A DNA stretch of 64,000 nt from Rhodocyclales bacterium (GCA_016183655.1 JACPEH010000017.1:62001-126000), one strand, 5' to 3'; shown: positions 26,232 to 36,058, counted from the stretch's first letter. The notes: a model not told the origin generated them from the sequence alone. Program-made: numbers and translations.

Positions 26232-27161
26232 TCAACCGCCCACCAGACTGGCAAGCCCCAACAAGAGCAACAACAGCAACCACAGCACGATAGCACGCCA
26301 GACCAGGCCGACGGCACTCTGCATGAAATCGACATCGGCTTCGTCGCCCGTGCCAAGCTCGGCGCGATCGGCGACTTCGCCGCTCTCGACGACCGGCATG
26401 CCCAGGCGCACGCCGAGGGCGCCGGCGCCGCTGGCCAGCACGATGCCGAGGCCGTCATCCGGCCACTTCTCCGCCTGCGTCCGCCAGCAGTAGATCGCGT
26501 CCTCGAAATCGCCGACCACTGCAAAAGCAGCGGCAGTCGCCCGCAGCGGCAGCCAGTCGATCACGGCAAACGCCTGCCTGGCGAAGCGGCCAAAGTCGCC
26601 GAACACCGGATCATCGCTCCGCCGCGACCAATGTTCGGCAAACACCGCCGCCACACGGTAGAGCACGGCGCCGCACGGTCCAGGGAGCAACACGAACCAG
26701 ACCAGCACGCCAAAGACATGACGATGGGAGCCGACCAGCGCCTCCTCGATCGACAGCCGCGCCACATCGCTCGACGACAAATCGTCGGCAGGACGCCCGC
26801 GCCATTCGGCCAGCAGCTGCCGGGCGCGCGGTAGGTCGTCCATGCGCAGCGCCAGCTGGATATCGGTGTAGTAATGGCTGAACTGGCGGAAGCCCATCGT
26901 CAGATAGAGGACGAGCACGTTCCAGGCCACTGCCAGCAGCGGGTTCAACGCGTAAAGCGCGGCGAACACGCCCCCGGAAACGAGAACCAGGCCGCCCACG
27001 CCGAGCGCCCAGGCCAACACGCCCTGCCGGCTTTCGCCGGCGTTGAACATGCCGTCCAGCGTATCCGCCAGCCGCGACAGCGGCCCGAACACAGCCAGGC
27101 GATAGGGTAGCGGACGCGCCTGCTCGATGAGCAAGGCGATAATGAGAGAAACAAGACTCAA
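26232..27161 (-). CDS. CobD/CbiB-like (AmpE-like) membrane protein
   Basis: A roughly 309-residue membrane protein. It begins LSLVSLIIALLIEQARPL, has hydrophobic segments near 60-90 (LAWALGVGGLVLVSGGVFAA and LAVAWNVLVLYLTMGFRQF), 155-185 and at the very C terminus, and a RQLLAEWRGR segment. The pattern matches the CobD/CbiB family used in cobalamin side-chain attachment, although many Betaproteobacteria carry a divergent AmpE/CobD-like member of unknown role. No cobalamin genes are nearby. The TTG at 27161 starts at the family's normal N terminus. A TTG at 27251 would add 30 atypical residues. Confidence 0.72.
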   Translation of the reverse strand: MSLVSLIIALLIEQARPLPYRLAVFGPLSRLADTLDGMFNAGESRQGVLAWALGVGGLVLVSGGVFAALYALNPLLAVAWNVLVLYLTMGFRQFSHYYTDIQLALRMDDLPRARQLLAEWRGRPADDLSSSDVARLSIEEALVGSHRHVFGVLVWFVLLPGPCGAVLYRVAAVFAEHWSRRSDDPVFGDFGRFARQAFAVIDWLPLRATAAAFAVVGDFEDAIYCWRTQAEKWPDDGLGIVLASGAGALGVRLGMPVVESGEVADRAELGTGDEADVDFMQSAVGLVWRAIVLWLLLLLLLGLASLVGG

Positions 27162-27254
27162 GGAATTATGGCGCGACGGCGCCTCGTTGTTGTCTTCAGC
27201 ATTGAAGATAACACAATTCGGGTAGCCCCCCGGCCTTTTCGGATGACGCAACGA

Positions 27255-27854
27255 TCACGCAGACGGCGGCGGTGCCAGGTGTTCGCAGAGCGACTTGATC
27301 ATGCCGGCTGTCGCCCCCCAGATGAAGTAGTCGCCGTAGGGCATCGCATAGTATTTGCGCAGCCGCCCGCGCCAGTGCACCTCGTGCTGCTGGTGATTGG
27401 CCGGATCGACGAGAAAGGCGAGCGGCACCTCGAACACCTCGGCAACTTCGAAAGGGTCCGGTTGCAGCGAGAACGGCGGCGTCACGAAAGCGACCACCGG
27501 CGTGACGCTGAACCCCGTGCTGGTACGGTACTCGGGCAGGTAGCCGATGATTTCGACATGCTGCGGCGCCAGCCCGACCTCTTCCTGGGTTTCGCGCAGC
27601 GCGGCATGGACGACGCTGGGATCGTCCGGCTCGATGCGCCCGCCCGGGAAGCTGATCTGTCCGGCGTGGTCGCGCAGGTGAGCGGTGCGCTGCGTCAGCA
27701 GAACGGTCGGCCCGCCGGCATGGAGCACGATCGGCACCAGCACCGCAGCCGCAGTGAGCGGCTCGGCACCGAGACCATCCTCATGAACCGCAGCGGCCGT
27801 CCCCGGCTGCTGCGACAGGCTGGCGCGCAAGCGCTGCAGGTCAAGCCCGGTCAT
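27255..27854 (-). CDS. Nudix hydrolase, probable CoA pyrophosphatase (NudL-like)
   Basis: A 199-residue Nudix protein. The Nudix box is GGRIEPDDPSVVHAALRETQEEVGL (about residues 80-104, as GGRIEPDDPSVV then HAALRETQEEVGL). It is preceded by LLTQRTAHLRDHAGQISFPG, the extra signature (LLTxR...LxxHxGQxxFPGG) of coenzyme A pyrophosphatases such as NudL/Nudt7. It would hydrolyse CoA or acyl-CoA to phosphopantetheine and ADP derivatives. The gene overlaps the preceding small gene by four bases. Confidence 0.88.
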   Translation of the reverse strand: MTGLDLQRLRASLSQQPGTAAAVHEDGLGAEPLTAAAVLVPIVLHAGGPTVLLTQRTAHLRDHAGQISFPGGRIEPDDPSVVHAALRETQEEVGLAPQHVEIIGYLPEYRTSTGFSVTPVVAFVTPPFSLQPDPFEVAEVFEVPLAFLVDPANHQQHEVHWRGRLRKYYAMPYGDYFIWGATAGMIKSLCEHLAPPPSA

Positions 27855-28114
27855 TGCGCCGGTGCGGCGCCCTCTTCCTCGATCTCGGCATGCACCGAGC
27901 GAAGGGCGTCCTGCAAGGTCTCCTCGGACAGCTGGTTGATGGTCGTCGCCACCAGATCGGCCGCTTCCACGGCACCGACCGGCAAGCGCTTGCTGTCCAG
28001 GCTGGCGATCAACGCGGCAGTGGAACCGACAACACGCAGGAGGTGCTCGCGCTCACCCATGAGCATCTCGACTTCCCGGCGCAGCATGGTGATTTCCTGA
28101 TCACGGTGCGGCAT
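27851..28114 (-). CDS. Small helical protein of unknown function
   Basis: An 87-residue protein with no recognised domain. The N-terminal half is a charged amphipathic helix, probably a coiled coil (QEITMLRREVEMLMGEREHL), followed by a Ser/Ala-rich helix and an acidic Ala-rich tail. Its stop overlaps the Nudix start by four bases (ATGA type), and the aspartic protease ends 10 bases upstream of it. It is therefore probably the middle cistron of a three-gene unit. Homologues would need a search. Confidence 0.65.
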   Translation of the reverse strand: MPHRDQEITMLRREVEMLMGEREHLLRVVGSTAALIASLDSKRLPVGAVEAADLVATTINQLSEETLQDALRSVHAEIEEEGAAPAQ

Positions 28115-28124
28115 TCTGGCCTCC

Positions 28125-28778
28125 TCAGTACTTCTTCCTCAGGGTCATCGTCGAGCCTTCGTTCCGGATATCCATCCGCGAGAGAAAGCTCATCCCCAAC
28201 AACGCAACCGGCAGATCGGTTTCGTGCACGATGCCATCGACACCATGAACGACGATCTCGCCGATGCGCACCGTATCCAGCCGGACCTTCCACGCCCGGG
28301 CCTGGCCATTGGCCGTCTGCGCCACGCCCGGCTGCCCCTTGCGCCAGTCGATGCCGATTCGCGTCGCGTCCGCGGCACCGAGCGACACCATGGTCGCCCC
28401 GGTATCGACGAGAAAGCGGACCACCTGCCCGTTCACCGCCCCCTGGGTCACGAAGTGACCGCGCGAATCAGCCGCCAGGGTCATTTCCTGAACGTCGCCG
28501 GACGATTTTTGCGAAACGACACTCTGTCCCATGCGCAGCGTCCGCTTCTTCCCTTCAACGTCGAGCGTCACGGACTCGCCGTCGATCGCAACGACGCGCA
28601 CACCCTCGGCGGTTTTCTGCCCGACGGCAACCAGCCGCGGGGTGCCGCCGTCGATCACCAGCAGCGCCTTGCCGGGAAAAATGCCGGCGACGCCGACATC
28701 GGCGGCAGAGACCGCCGGCGATAGGCAGAGCATGGTCAAGGCCATACAATATGGCATCTTGATCCATTGACGACACAT
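28125..28778 (-). CDS. Exported retropepsin-like aspartic protease (TIGR02281 type)
   Basis: A 217-residue protein. A signal peptide (YCMALTMLCLSPAVSAADV, cleavage near residue 30) is followed by a beta-rich segment and a retropepsin domain with the catalytic motif FLVDTGATMVSLGAADA. ALLGMSFLSRMDI lies near the C terminus, as in clan AA single-domain aspartic proteases that dimerise. ATG 28778 is used here. ATG 28757, with GGA upstream, would shorten the signal n-region by seven residues. With 28778 its start codon is complementary to the start of the divergent amidotransferase. Confidence 0.82.
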   Translation of the reverse strand: MCRQWIKMPYCMALTMLCLSPAVSAADVGVAGIFPGKALLVIDGGTPRLVAVGQKTAEGVRVVAIDGESVTLDVEGKKRTLRMGQSVVSQKSSGDVQEMTLAADSRGHFVTQGAVNGQVVRFLVDTGATMVSLGAADATRIGIDWRKGQPGVAQTANGQARAWKVRLDTVRIGEIVVHGVDGIVHETDLPVALLGMSFLSRMDIRNEGSTMTLRKKY

Positions 28779-29493
28779 GAAACCGGTAGCCATTTTCCGC
28801 CACGCTCCGACCGAAGGTCCGGGTTATTTTGCCACATTCCTGGAGGCCAACGGCGTCCCCTGGCGATTGTTCGCGATCGACGCCAGCGAACCCGTGCCTG
28901 CCGACCACGACGCGTTCAGCGGACTCGCCTTCATGGGCGGGCCGATGAGCGTCAACGACCCGCTGCCGTGGGTCGAAGCCGAGTGTGCGCTGATTCGTGC
29001 CGCAGTGCGCGACGACGTTCCGGTGATCGGCCACTGCCTCGGCGGACAGCTGATGGCGAAGGCGCTCGGCGGGCACGTCAGCCGCAACGCAGTGAAGGAA
29101 ATCGGCTGGGGCGATGCGACGGTCGACGACACCGACGCGGCAACGGCCTGGCTCGGCGATTTTCGCGGCAAGGCCAGCGTCTTCCAGTGGCACGGCGAAA
29201 CCTTCTCGATCCCGCCCGACGCCACCCGCCTGCTGCACAACGCGTGGTGCGCCAGCCAGGCCTTCGTGCTTGGCCCGCACCTGGCGATGCAATGCCACGT
29301 CGAGATGACGCCGGAGATGATTGCGACGTGGTGCGACAGCTGGGAAGCCGAAGTTGCCGGGTTACCGGCGCTGCCGCCAGCGGTGCAAACCCCGGCGCAG
29401 ATGCGGGAGGAAACCGCCTATCGCCTACCGGCGATGCGGGAGCTGGCAAACCGGCTCTACGGCAACTGGATTCGCGGCCTGCGCCGAGACTGA
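28777..29493 (+). CDS. Class I glutamine amidotransferase-like protein
   Basis: A 238-residue stand-alone GATase1 domain. The nucleophile elbow is VIGHCLGGQL with C87, and the catalytic His-Glu pair is H174 and E176 (MQCHVEMTPE). It has the MGGPMSVND motif of the YfeJ/GuaA-like branch. These single-domain proteins are usually annotated as GMP synthase-like or gamma-glutamyl hydrolase-like enzymes. No synthetase partner adjoins, so it may act as a glutaminase or peptidase on small gamma-glutamyl compounds. That is inference. Confidence 0.85.
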   Translation: MKPVAIFRHAPTEGPGYFATFLEANGVPWRLFAIDASEPVPADHDAFSGLAFMGGPMSVNDPLPWVEAECALIRAAVRDDVPVIGHCLGGQLMAKALGGHVSRNAVKEIGWGDATVDDTDAATAWLGDFRGKASVFQWHGETFSIPPDATRLLHNAWCASQAFVLGPHLAMQCHVEMTPEMIATWCDSWEAEVAGLPALPPAVQTPAQMREETAYRLPAMRELANRLYGNWIRGLRRD

Positions 29494-29497
29494 CGCG

Positions 29498-29529
29498 AAA
29501 AAGCCGCAAGGCCTGACGGCCCCGCGGCT
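29498..29529 (-). terminator. Intrinsic terminator downstream of yajQ
   Basis: The stem AGCCGC (29502-29507) with GCGGCT (29524-29529) is extended by an inner GGCC pairing. On the minus strand it ends in CTTTTTC. It closes the arg-ppnP-yajQ unit and also lies just after the amidotransferase stop, so it may serve both directions. Confidence 0.65.
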
Positions 29530-29561
29530 CGGGGGGCGTTACGCGACGGCCGCCAGCGCGA

Positions 29562-30056
29562 TCAGTCGCGGAAGTTGCCGTACTTGATCGGGAAGTCGGT
29601 AATCGTCTTCGTCACCAGCGCGATCGCCGACTGCAGGTCGTCGCGCTTGGCGCCGGTGACGCGCACCGCATCGCCCTGGATCGCCGCCTGCACCTTCATC
29701 TTCGAATCCTTGAGCAGCTTGACGATCTTCTTCGCCAACTCGGATTCGATGCCGATCTTGATCTTCAGCTCCTGCTTCACCTTGTTGCCGGAGATCTTCT
29801 GCACCGCCTGATGGTCGAGGCGCTTGACGCTTTCCTTCTCCTTCTTCTCCATTGCCGGGAAGAGGATGTCCTTGATCTGGTCGAGCTGGAAGTCGGAATC
29901 ACCGTAAATGGTGATGACCTTTTCCTTCTCGTTCAGCTCGACCTTGGCCGAGGTGCCCTTGAAATCGTAACGTGCGACGATCTGACGGCCGACGACATCG
30001 ATCGCGTTCTTCAACGCTTCCATGTCGGCTTCGGAAGAAAAATCGAACGACGGCAT
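29562..30056 (-). CDS. YajQ-family nucleotide-binding protein
   Basis: A 164-residue YajQ/UPF0234 protein. It begins MPSFDFSSEADMEALKNAID and contains ARYDFKGTSAKVEL, ITIYGDSDFQLDQIKDIL and KKIVKLLKDSKMKVQAAIQG. The two-domain ferredoxin-like fold binds nucleotides, and some members (for example in Xanthomonas) bind cyclic di-GMP and affect transcription. That is a family observation, not shown here. It is the last gene of a minus-strand run from argD. Confidence 0.93.
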   Translation of the reverse strand: MPSFDFSSEADMEALKNAIDVVGRQIVARYDFKGTSAKVELNEKEKVITIYGDSDFQLDQIKDILFPAMEKKEKESVKRLDHQAVQKISGNKVKQELKIKIGIESELAKKIVKLLKDSKMKVQAAIQGDAVRVTGAKRDDLQSAIALVTKTITDFPIKYGNFRD

Positions 30057-30077
30057 GGTGCCCCCTCAATCAGATGA

Positions 30078-30389
30078 TCAGCAGAAATAGCAGACGTAGT
30101 GGTACGGCTCGTCGCAGGCGATCTCGAACGACGAATTCCCCGGCACGTTGAAGGACTGGCCTTCGCCGTAGGTCTTCCACTCGCTCTCGCCCTTCAGCTT
30201 GACGCGGCAGGAACCGCCGACGCCTTCCATGATTTCCGGCGCGCCGGTGTTGAAGACGAGCGACGAGGGCAGGATGACGCCGACGGTCTTCTTCGTGCCG
30301 TCGGCGGTGAGGACGGTATGGCTGACGCACTTGCCGTCGAAATAGACATTGGCCTTCTTGACTACGGATACGTTGTCGAACTGAGACAT
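30078..30389 (-). CDS. ppnP: Pyrimidine/purine nucleoside phosphorylase PpnP
   Basis: A 103-residue single-domain cupin of the former DUF1255/UPF0345 family, now known as PpnP, which phosphorolyses nucleosides to bases and ribose-1-phosphate. Typical features are the start [20 protein letters not shown], then [34 protein letters not shown] and the YHYVCYF end. The ATG is two bases after the DUF2788 stop. Both short size and motifs match the family exactly. Confidence 0.93.
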   Translation of the reverse strand: MSQFDNVSVVKKANVYFDGKCVSHTVLTADGTKKTVGVILPSSLVFNTGAPEIMEGVGGSCRVKLKGESEWKTYGEGQSFNVPGNSSFEIACDEPYHYVCYFC

Positions 30390-30391
30390 TT

Positions 30392-30613
30392 TCAGATTCC
30401 CCACATTTTCTGGATGACAGCCTTGGCGATGAAGCCGAGCATGCCGAAGGCGAGGACAAAGAACAGCACGATCGTGCCGGTCTTCCCCGCCTTCGACTTC
30501 CAGGCGATCTCGCCGATGATGAACAACATGAACAGCATGAAGGCGCCGACCCCGAAGGTGACGCCGAATTCGGCAACCTGTTCCTCGGTGAAGCCGAACA
30601 GCGTACCACCCAT
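30392..30613 (-). CDS. DUF2788 small membrane protein
   Basis: A 73-residue protein with two membrane helices (about 17-36, [20 protein letters not shown], and 45-65, [20 protein letters not shown]) separated by a short KSKAGKTG loop. It fits the DUF2788 family, conserved among Beta- and Gammaproteobacteria and of unknown function. It is packed between argG (three bases before) and ppnP (two bases after), so it is co-transcribed with both. Confidence 0.85.
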   Translation of the reverse strand: MGGTLFGFTEEQVAEFGVTFGVGAFMLFMLFIIGEIAWKSKAGKTGTIVLFFVLAFGMLGFIAKAVIQKMWGI

Positions 30614-30616
30614 GCC

Positions 30617-31849
<1,233 letters not shown>

Positions 31850-31868
31850 ATCGATTTCCTACTGAGAA

Positions 31869-32792
31869 TTAACTGTTGATGCGGCCGAGGAGCAGGTACT
31901 CCATCAGCGCCTTTTGTACATGCAGGCGGTTTTCCGCCTCGTCCCAGACCACGCTTTGCGGACCGTCGATCACCTCGGCCGAGACTTCCTCGCCGCGGTG
32001 CGCCGGCAGGCAGTGCATGAACACGGCGTCCTTGTTCGCGGCGCGCATCATGTCGGCGTCCACCTGCCAGTCGGCGAAGTCGCGCAGGCGCTCCTCGTTC
32101 TCGGCTTCGAAGCCCATCGAGGTCCACACGTCGGTGGTCACCAGATCGGCCCCCTTCGCCGCCTCCATCGGGTCGGCGAACTGCTCGAAGTGATCGGTGC
32201 CGTAGAGGCCGGCGCGCTCGGGCTCGACTTCGTAACCCGGCGGCGTCGACACGTGCACGTTGAAGTCGAGCACTTCGGCGGCCTGCAGCCAGGTGTTGCA
32301 GACGTTGTTCGAGTCGCCGATCCAGGCCACCGTCTTGCCCTGGATCGGGCCGCGCTGCTCGATGAAGGTGAAGATGTCGGCCATGATCTGGCACGGGTGG
32401 TATTCGTTGGTCAGGCCGTTGATCACCGGCACCCGCGAGTTGGCGGCGAAGCGCTCGATGATCTCCTGCTCGAAGGTGCGGATCATGACGATGTCGCTCA
32501 TCCGCGAGATCACCTGCGCCGCGTCCTCGACCGGCTCGCCGCGACCGAGCTGCGAGTCGCGCGTGTTGAGGTAGATCGCCGAGCCGCCGAGCTGCTGCAT
32601 GCCGGCCTCGAAGGAGAGGCGCGTACGCGTGCTGGCTTTCTCGAAGATCATCACCAGCGTGCGGTCGGTGAGCGGCCAGTACTGCTGGTAGGCCTTGAAC
32701 TGCTCCTTGATCCAGCGCGTGCGGGCGAACAGGTAGTCGTACTCGTCGCGCGTCAGGTCCTTGAACTGCAGGTAGTGCTTGACCGATGCCAT
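31869..32792 (-). CDS. argF: Ornithine carbamoyltransferase
   Basis: ArgF makes citrulline from ornithine and carbamoyl phosphate. The 307 residues include the carbamoyl phosphate loop EKASTRTRLSFEAGMQQLGG, the HPCQIMAD motif, the DSNNVCNTW segment and the ornithine loop MHCLPAHRGEEVS. ATG 32792 with AGGAG upstream was chosen; the frame extends seven residues further to a less plausible start. It lies between argD and argG. Confidence 0.97.
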   Translation of the reverse strand: MASVKHYLQFKDLTRDEYDYLFARTRWIKEQFKAYQQYWPLTDRTLVMIFEKASTRTRLSFEAGMQQLGGSAIYLNTRDSQLGRGEPVEDAAQVISRMSDIVMIRTFEQEIIERFAANSRVPVINGLTNEYHPCQIMADIFTFIEQRGPIQGKTVAWIGDSNNVCNTWLQAAEVLDFNVHVSTPPGYEVEPERAGLYGTDHFEQFADPMEAAKGADLVTTDVWTSMGFEAENEERLRDFADWQVDADMMRAANKDAVFMHCLPAHRGEEVSAEVIDGPQSVVWDEAENRLHVQKALMEYLLLGRINS

Positions 32793-32802
32793 GGCAGGCT
32801 CC

Positions 32803-33975
32803 TTACGCCGCAAGAAAGGTGCGGATCAGCGCCGACAGGCGCGTGACGAGTTCCTTCGCCTCGGCGTCGGAGAACACCAGCGCCGGCAGCAGACGCACCA
32901 CCTTCTCGGCAGTGACGTTGATCAGCAGGCCGGCGTCGAGGCCGCGGGTCACCAGCTCGCCACAGGGACGATCGAGCTCGACGCCGATCATCAGGCCCTG
33001 GCCGCGGATGTCGACAACGCCGGCGACGCCGGCCAGCGCTTCCGCCAGCCCCTCGCGGATCGCCGCACCGACGGCTTCGGCACGCGCCATCAGGCCATCC
33101 TGCTCGATCGTCGCCAGCGTCGTCAGCGCCGCCGTACACGCCAGCGGGTTGCCACCGAAGGTGGAACCGTGGTTGCCCGGACCGAACAGGCCGGCGGCCT
33201 TGCCGGCCGTCAGGCAGGCGCCGATCGGCACGCCCGAGCCGAGGCCCTTGGCCAGCGTCATCACGTCGGGCAGGATGCCCGCCTGCTGGAAGCCGAACCA
33301 CTTGCCGGTACGTGCCATGCCGCACTGCACTTCGTCGCAGATCATCAGCCAGCCCTTGTCGTCGCAGAGCTGGCGCAGGCCGCGCTGGAACTCGAGCGAG
33401 GCGATGTTGATGCCGCCCTCGCCCTGGACCATTTCCAGCATCACGGCGACGACGTTCTTGTTGTGTTCGGCGACGGCGCGGATCGCATCGAGATCGTTGT
33501 ACGGCACGCGCACGAAGCCGGAGACGAGCGGCTCGAAGCCGGCCTGCGCCTTGCGGTTGCCGGTCGCCGACAGCGTCGCCAGGGTGCGCCCGTGGAAGGC
33601 CTTTTCCATGACGATGATCGCCGGGCTATCGACCCCTTGCTGGTGGCCGTAGAAACGCGCCAGCTTGATCGCCGCCTCGTTCGCCTCGCAACCGGAATTG
33701 CAGAGGAAAACTTCGGCCATGCCGGACAGGGCGCACAGGCGATCCGCCAGTTGCTCCTGCTCGCGGATGCCGTACAGGTTGGACACGTGCAGCATGCGGC
33801 CGGCCTGTTCGGAAATTGCCTTGACCAGCCCCGGATGGTTGTGGCCGAGAGTATTCACGGCGATGCCGGAGAGCGCATCGAGGTAAGTCTTGCCGTGGAT
33901 GTCGGCGATGCGGCAGCCCTCGCCGTGACTGAAAGTTACGGGAAGACGCGCGTAGGTGTTCATTAAATGCGACAT
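32803..33975 (-). CDS. argD: Acetylornithine aminotransferase
   Basis: ArgD is a PLP enzyme of class III. It converts N-acetylglutamate semialdehyde to N-acetylornithine and can also serve lysine synthesis. The 390-residue protein starts MSHLMNTYARLPVTF and carries NSGCEANEAAIKLAR, the HGRTLATLSATGN segment, DEVQCGMARTGKWFGFQ and the PLP lysine in MTLAKGLGSGVPIGA. It is the first gene of the argD-argF-argG run and is divergent from parA. Confidence 0.96.
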   Translation of the reverse strand: MSHLMNTYARLPVTFSHGEGCRIADIHGKTYLDALSGIAVNTLGHNHPGLVKAISEQAGRMLHVSNLYGIREQEQLADRLCALSGMAEVFLCNSGCEANEAAIKLARFYGHQQGVDSPAIIVMEKAFHGRTLATLSATGNRKAQAGFEPLVSGFVRVPYNDLDAIRAVAEHNKNVVAVMLEMVQGEGGINIASLEFQRGLRQLCDDKGWLMICDEVQCGMARTGKWFGFQQAGILPDVMTLAKGLGSGVPIGACLTAGKAAGLFGPGNHGSTFGGNPLACTAALTTLATIEQDGLMARAEAVGAAIREGLAEALAGVAGVVDIRGQGLMIGVELDRPCGELVTRGLDAGLLINVTAEKVVRLLPALVFSDAEAKELVTRLSALIRTFLAA

Positions 33976-34174
33976 AATGAGTCTGCCTTAAAACAGGCGC
34001 CCCCGGACCGCAGCTTGTCGCCGGTCACCCCCGCGGGGGCAAAAAAACCCGGGACGCCCCGGCGTTTTCTTGGGAGCCTTGAAACTGAAACGGCGGCTCG
34101 CGCCGCCGGGATACCCGGCGCCCGGAAGTACCGTGCGCCAAGGTTGCAAGGGGTGGAATGTTAAGGGAAAAATC

Positions 34175-34199
34175 GCGCCTTGTATATATAACGAGGCGC
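34175..34199 (+). promoter_or_regulatory. Palindromic AT-core element upstream of parA
   Basis: GCGCCT (34175-34180) and AGGCGC (34194-34199) form a perfect inverted repeat around the core TGTATATATAACG. The element lies 11 bases before the parA start in otherwise GC-rich DNA. TATATA could be a -10 hexamer overlapped by an operator, for example for autorepression. This is inference from symmetry and position. Confidence 0.5.
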
Positions 34200-34210
34200 C
34201 GGGAGCGTTG

Positions 34211-34972
34211 ATGCGAATAGCGGTATTCAACCAGAAAGGGGGCGTGGGCAAGACCACCACGGCGCTCAATCTGGCGGCAGCGGTCAGCAGGGATGGCGGC
34301 ACCCCCCTGCTGCTCGACCTGGACCCCCAATGCCACCTCTCAGGCGTGTTCGGCACTTCGCCGCAGGATTCGCAAAAGAGTCTGTTCGCCTTTTACCAGG
34401 ACCTGAAAACGCTGGAGCAGCTGGAGCTCTCCTGGGACGGACTGGGCACGCTGATCCCCTCGCACCAGCAATTGATCAAGGTCGACTCGATCTTCGGCAA
34501 GGGGCCGGCAATCCTCAACAAGCTGCGCGTCGGCCTCGACGCACTGGAGGCGATGCGGCCGGGACGGACGCTGTTCATGGATTGCTGCCCGTACGTCGGC
34601 GTGCTGTCACTGAACGCGCTCTTTGCCTGCGACTATCTGCTGATCCCGGTGTCGACCGACTACCTGTCGCTGAAGGCGGCGGAGCACATGACGCGGACGC
34701 TGGAAATCCTGGAACCGGTGATGAAGCGCCGCATCCATCGGCGCTACGTGCTGACCCGCTTCGACCGGCGACGCAAGATGAGCCAGGATGTCCGCGACCG
34801 GCTGACGACGCTCTACGGGATGGAGGTATGCGAAACGGTGATCGGCGAAAACGTGTCGGTGGCCGAAAGCCCCTCGCTGCAACGCGACGTCTTCTCGCAC
34901 AGCGCCACGAGCCACGGCGCCAGGGATTACCGCGCGCTCTACGAAGAACTGAAGGAACAGGGTTTCTTCTGA
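34211..34972 (+). CDS. ParA/MinD-family ATPase without a ParB partner
   Basis: A 253-residue deviant Walker ATPase. It has the Walker A signature QKGGVGKTT (residues 8-16), the LLLDLDPQCHLSGVFG switch region and TLFMDCCPYVG (Walker B region). LFACDYLLIPVSTDYLSLKA follows. ParA proteins position DNA, chemoreceptor clusters or other cargo. The usual partner parB or a McpB/ParC-type gene is absent; it stands alone between argD and a small convergent gene. ATG 34211 gives the family's normal N terminus. Confidence 0.88.
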   Translation: MRIAVFNQKGGVGKTTTALNLAAAVSRDGGTPLLLDLDPQCHLSGVFGTSPQDSQKSLFAFYQDLKTLEQLELSWDGLGTLIPSHQQLIKVDSIFGKGPAILNKLRVGLDALEAMRPGRTLFMDCCPYVGVLSLNALFACDYLLIPVSTDYLSLKAAEHMTRTLEILEPVMKRRIHRRYVLTRFDRRRKMSQDVRDRLTTLYGMEVCETVIGENVSVAESPSLQRDVFSHSATSHGARDYRALYEELKEQGFF

Positions 34973-34977
34973 CTCGT

Positions 34978-35205
34978 TCAATGCCCCGAGATCAGGTCGA
35001 CCACGTCCTCGTAGCTCAGCGGGCTGGCGCGCGGCGACCCTGACGCCACGTTCCGCGTTTCGAGAATTTCGCAGCCGAGATACATCTGCCGCAGCTTGCG
35101 CTCCGCCTCGGACCCATCACGACCGAAGATCATCAGGTTGTCGACGATCGCACCCGATCGCGTGCGAATGCGAAAGCCGAATTTCATGCTTACCGGGGCA
35201 TGCAT
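34978..35205 (-). CDS. Small conserved-looking protein of unknown function
   Basis: A 75-residue protein (MHAPVSMKFGFRIRTRSGAI, then VDNLMIFGRDGSEAERKLRQ, then an acidic C terminus DVVDLIS). ATG 35205 is four bases after GGAGG. The upstream frame to 35274 lacks a good start. The IRTRSG...VDNLMI..GRD..EAERKLRQMY pattern looks like a compact alpha/beta domain. I recognise no named family. It converges on parA with five bases between stops. Confidence 0.7.
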   Translation of the reverse strand: MHAPVSMKFGFRIRTRSGAIVDNLMIFGRDGSEAERKLRQMYLGCEILETRNVASGSPRASPLSYEDVVDLISGH

Positions 35206-35410
35206 AAAACCTCCAGCTGTCAATGAGATAAGGCCAGTATATGCAGTGGATTCTATGAAGGCAACGCAGGGCATTGATTTTTATCGACAGACCCATCCAC
35301 TGGTAAGACCAGCGGCGTGCCGAGCGGCTTTCTGGTAGAATCGCCGGGTTCGTAGGACACACCAAGCGCGCGAGCGCCAGGACAATAATTCAAGGCACCG
35401 CCGCCGAGAC

Positions 35411-35704
35411 ATGACCGATCCGCTCAGCACCACCTTCATCATTGTCGGGCTCACCCAGGACGGAAAGAAATTTCGACCCAGCGACTGGGCCGAACGCCTG
35501 TGCGGCGTGATGTCCGCGTTCGGTGCAGAAAAGAAGATGAAGTATTCGCCCTTCGTCGGCCCCGGCGACTACAACGGCGACAAGGCGGTCTTCGTCGATG
35601 GCCGGCTGCAGGAAATCGAGCCGATGGCCTATCGCTTCCTGCTCAACTTCGCCGGCGACAACAATCTGCAAGTCATTTCCGGCGTCTGCCCGATCGAGCG
35701 CTGA
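35411..35704 (+). CDS. DUF3579 protein
   Basis: A 97-residue protein matching the betaproteobacterial DUF3579 family. It has FIIVGLTQDGKKFRPSDWAE, RLCGVMSAFG, MKYSPFVGPGDYNGDKAVFV and EPMAYRFLLNFAGDN. Function is unknown. The family typically sits next to rpsT, argF or murJ in Betaproteobacteria, as here. It ends at a perfect bidirectional terminator shared with rpsT. Confidence 0.88.
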   Translation: MTDPLSTTFIIVGLTQDGKKFRPSDWAERLCGVMSAFGAEKKMKYSPFVGPGDYNGDKAVFVDGRLQEIEPMAYRFLLNFAGDNNLQVISGVCPIER

Positions 35705-35745
35705 ACCCCAGGATTTCCGGCCGGACAAGCAGCCCGACAGAAAAG

Positions 35746-35773
35746 AAAAACGGCGCCCGCGGGCGCCGTTTTT
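35746..35773. terminator. Bidirectional terminator between DUF3579 gene and rpsT
   Basis: A perfect 28-base palindrome: AAAAACGGCGCCCG at 35746-35759 and its exact reverse complement at 35760-35773. Each strand reads a GC-rich hairpin ending in five T. It serves both convergent genes. Confidence 0.92.
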
Positions 35774-35791
35774 ACGGGATCGATCCGTCGA

Positions 35792-36058
35792 TCAGGCAGC
35801 GATGGCCTTGATCTGGGCAGACAGGCGGCTCTTGTGACGCGAGGCCTTGTTCTTGTGGATGATCTTCTTGTCGGCGATGCGGTCGAGAACGGCAACCGAT
35901 TCCTGGAAAACCGTCTGGGCAGCCGCCTTGTCGCCGGCGCCGATCGCCTTTTGCACGCGCTTGATCGCAGTGCGCAGGGTCGAGCGCAGGCTGGCATTGT
36001 GGGCGCGTTGCTTGTCGGCTTGACGGGCACGCTTGCGTGCTTGAGCGCTGTTGGCCAT
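35792..36058 (-). CDS. rpsT: 30S ribosomal protein S20
   Basis: S20 binds 16S rRNA and helps 30S assembly. The 88 residues are basic and helical with the family start [20 protein letters not shown] and [17 protein letters not shown] near the end. The first ATG in the frame lies 23 codons upstream, but 36058 gives the canonical protein. The gene is divergent from murJ, a common betaproteobacterial arrangement. Confidence 0.97.
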   Translation of the reverse strand: MANSAQARKRARQADKQRAHNASLRSTLRTAIKRVQKAIGAGDKAAAQTVFQESVAVLDRIADKKIIHKNKASRHKSRLSAQIKAIAA

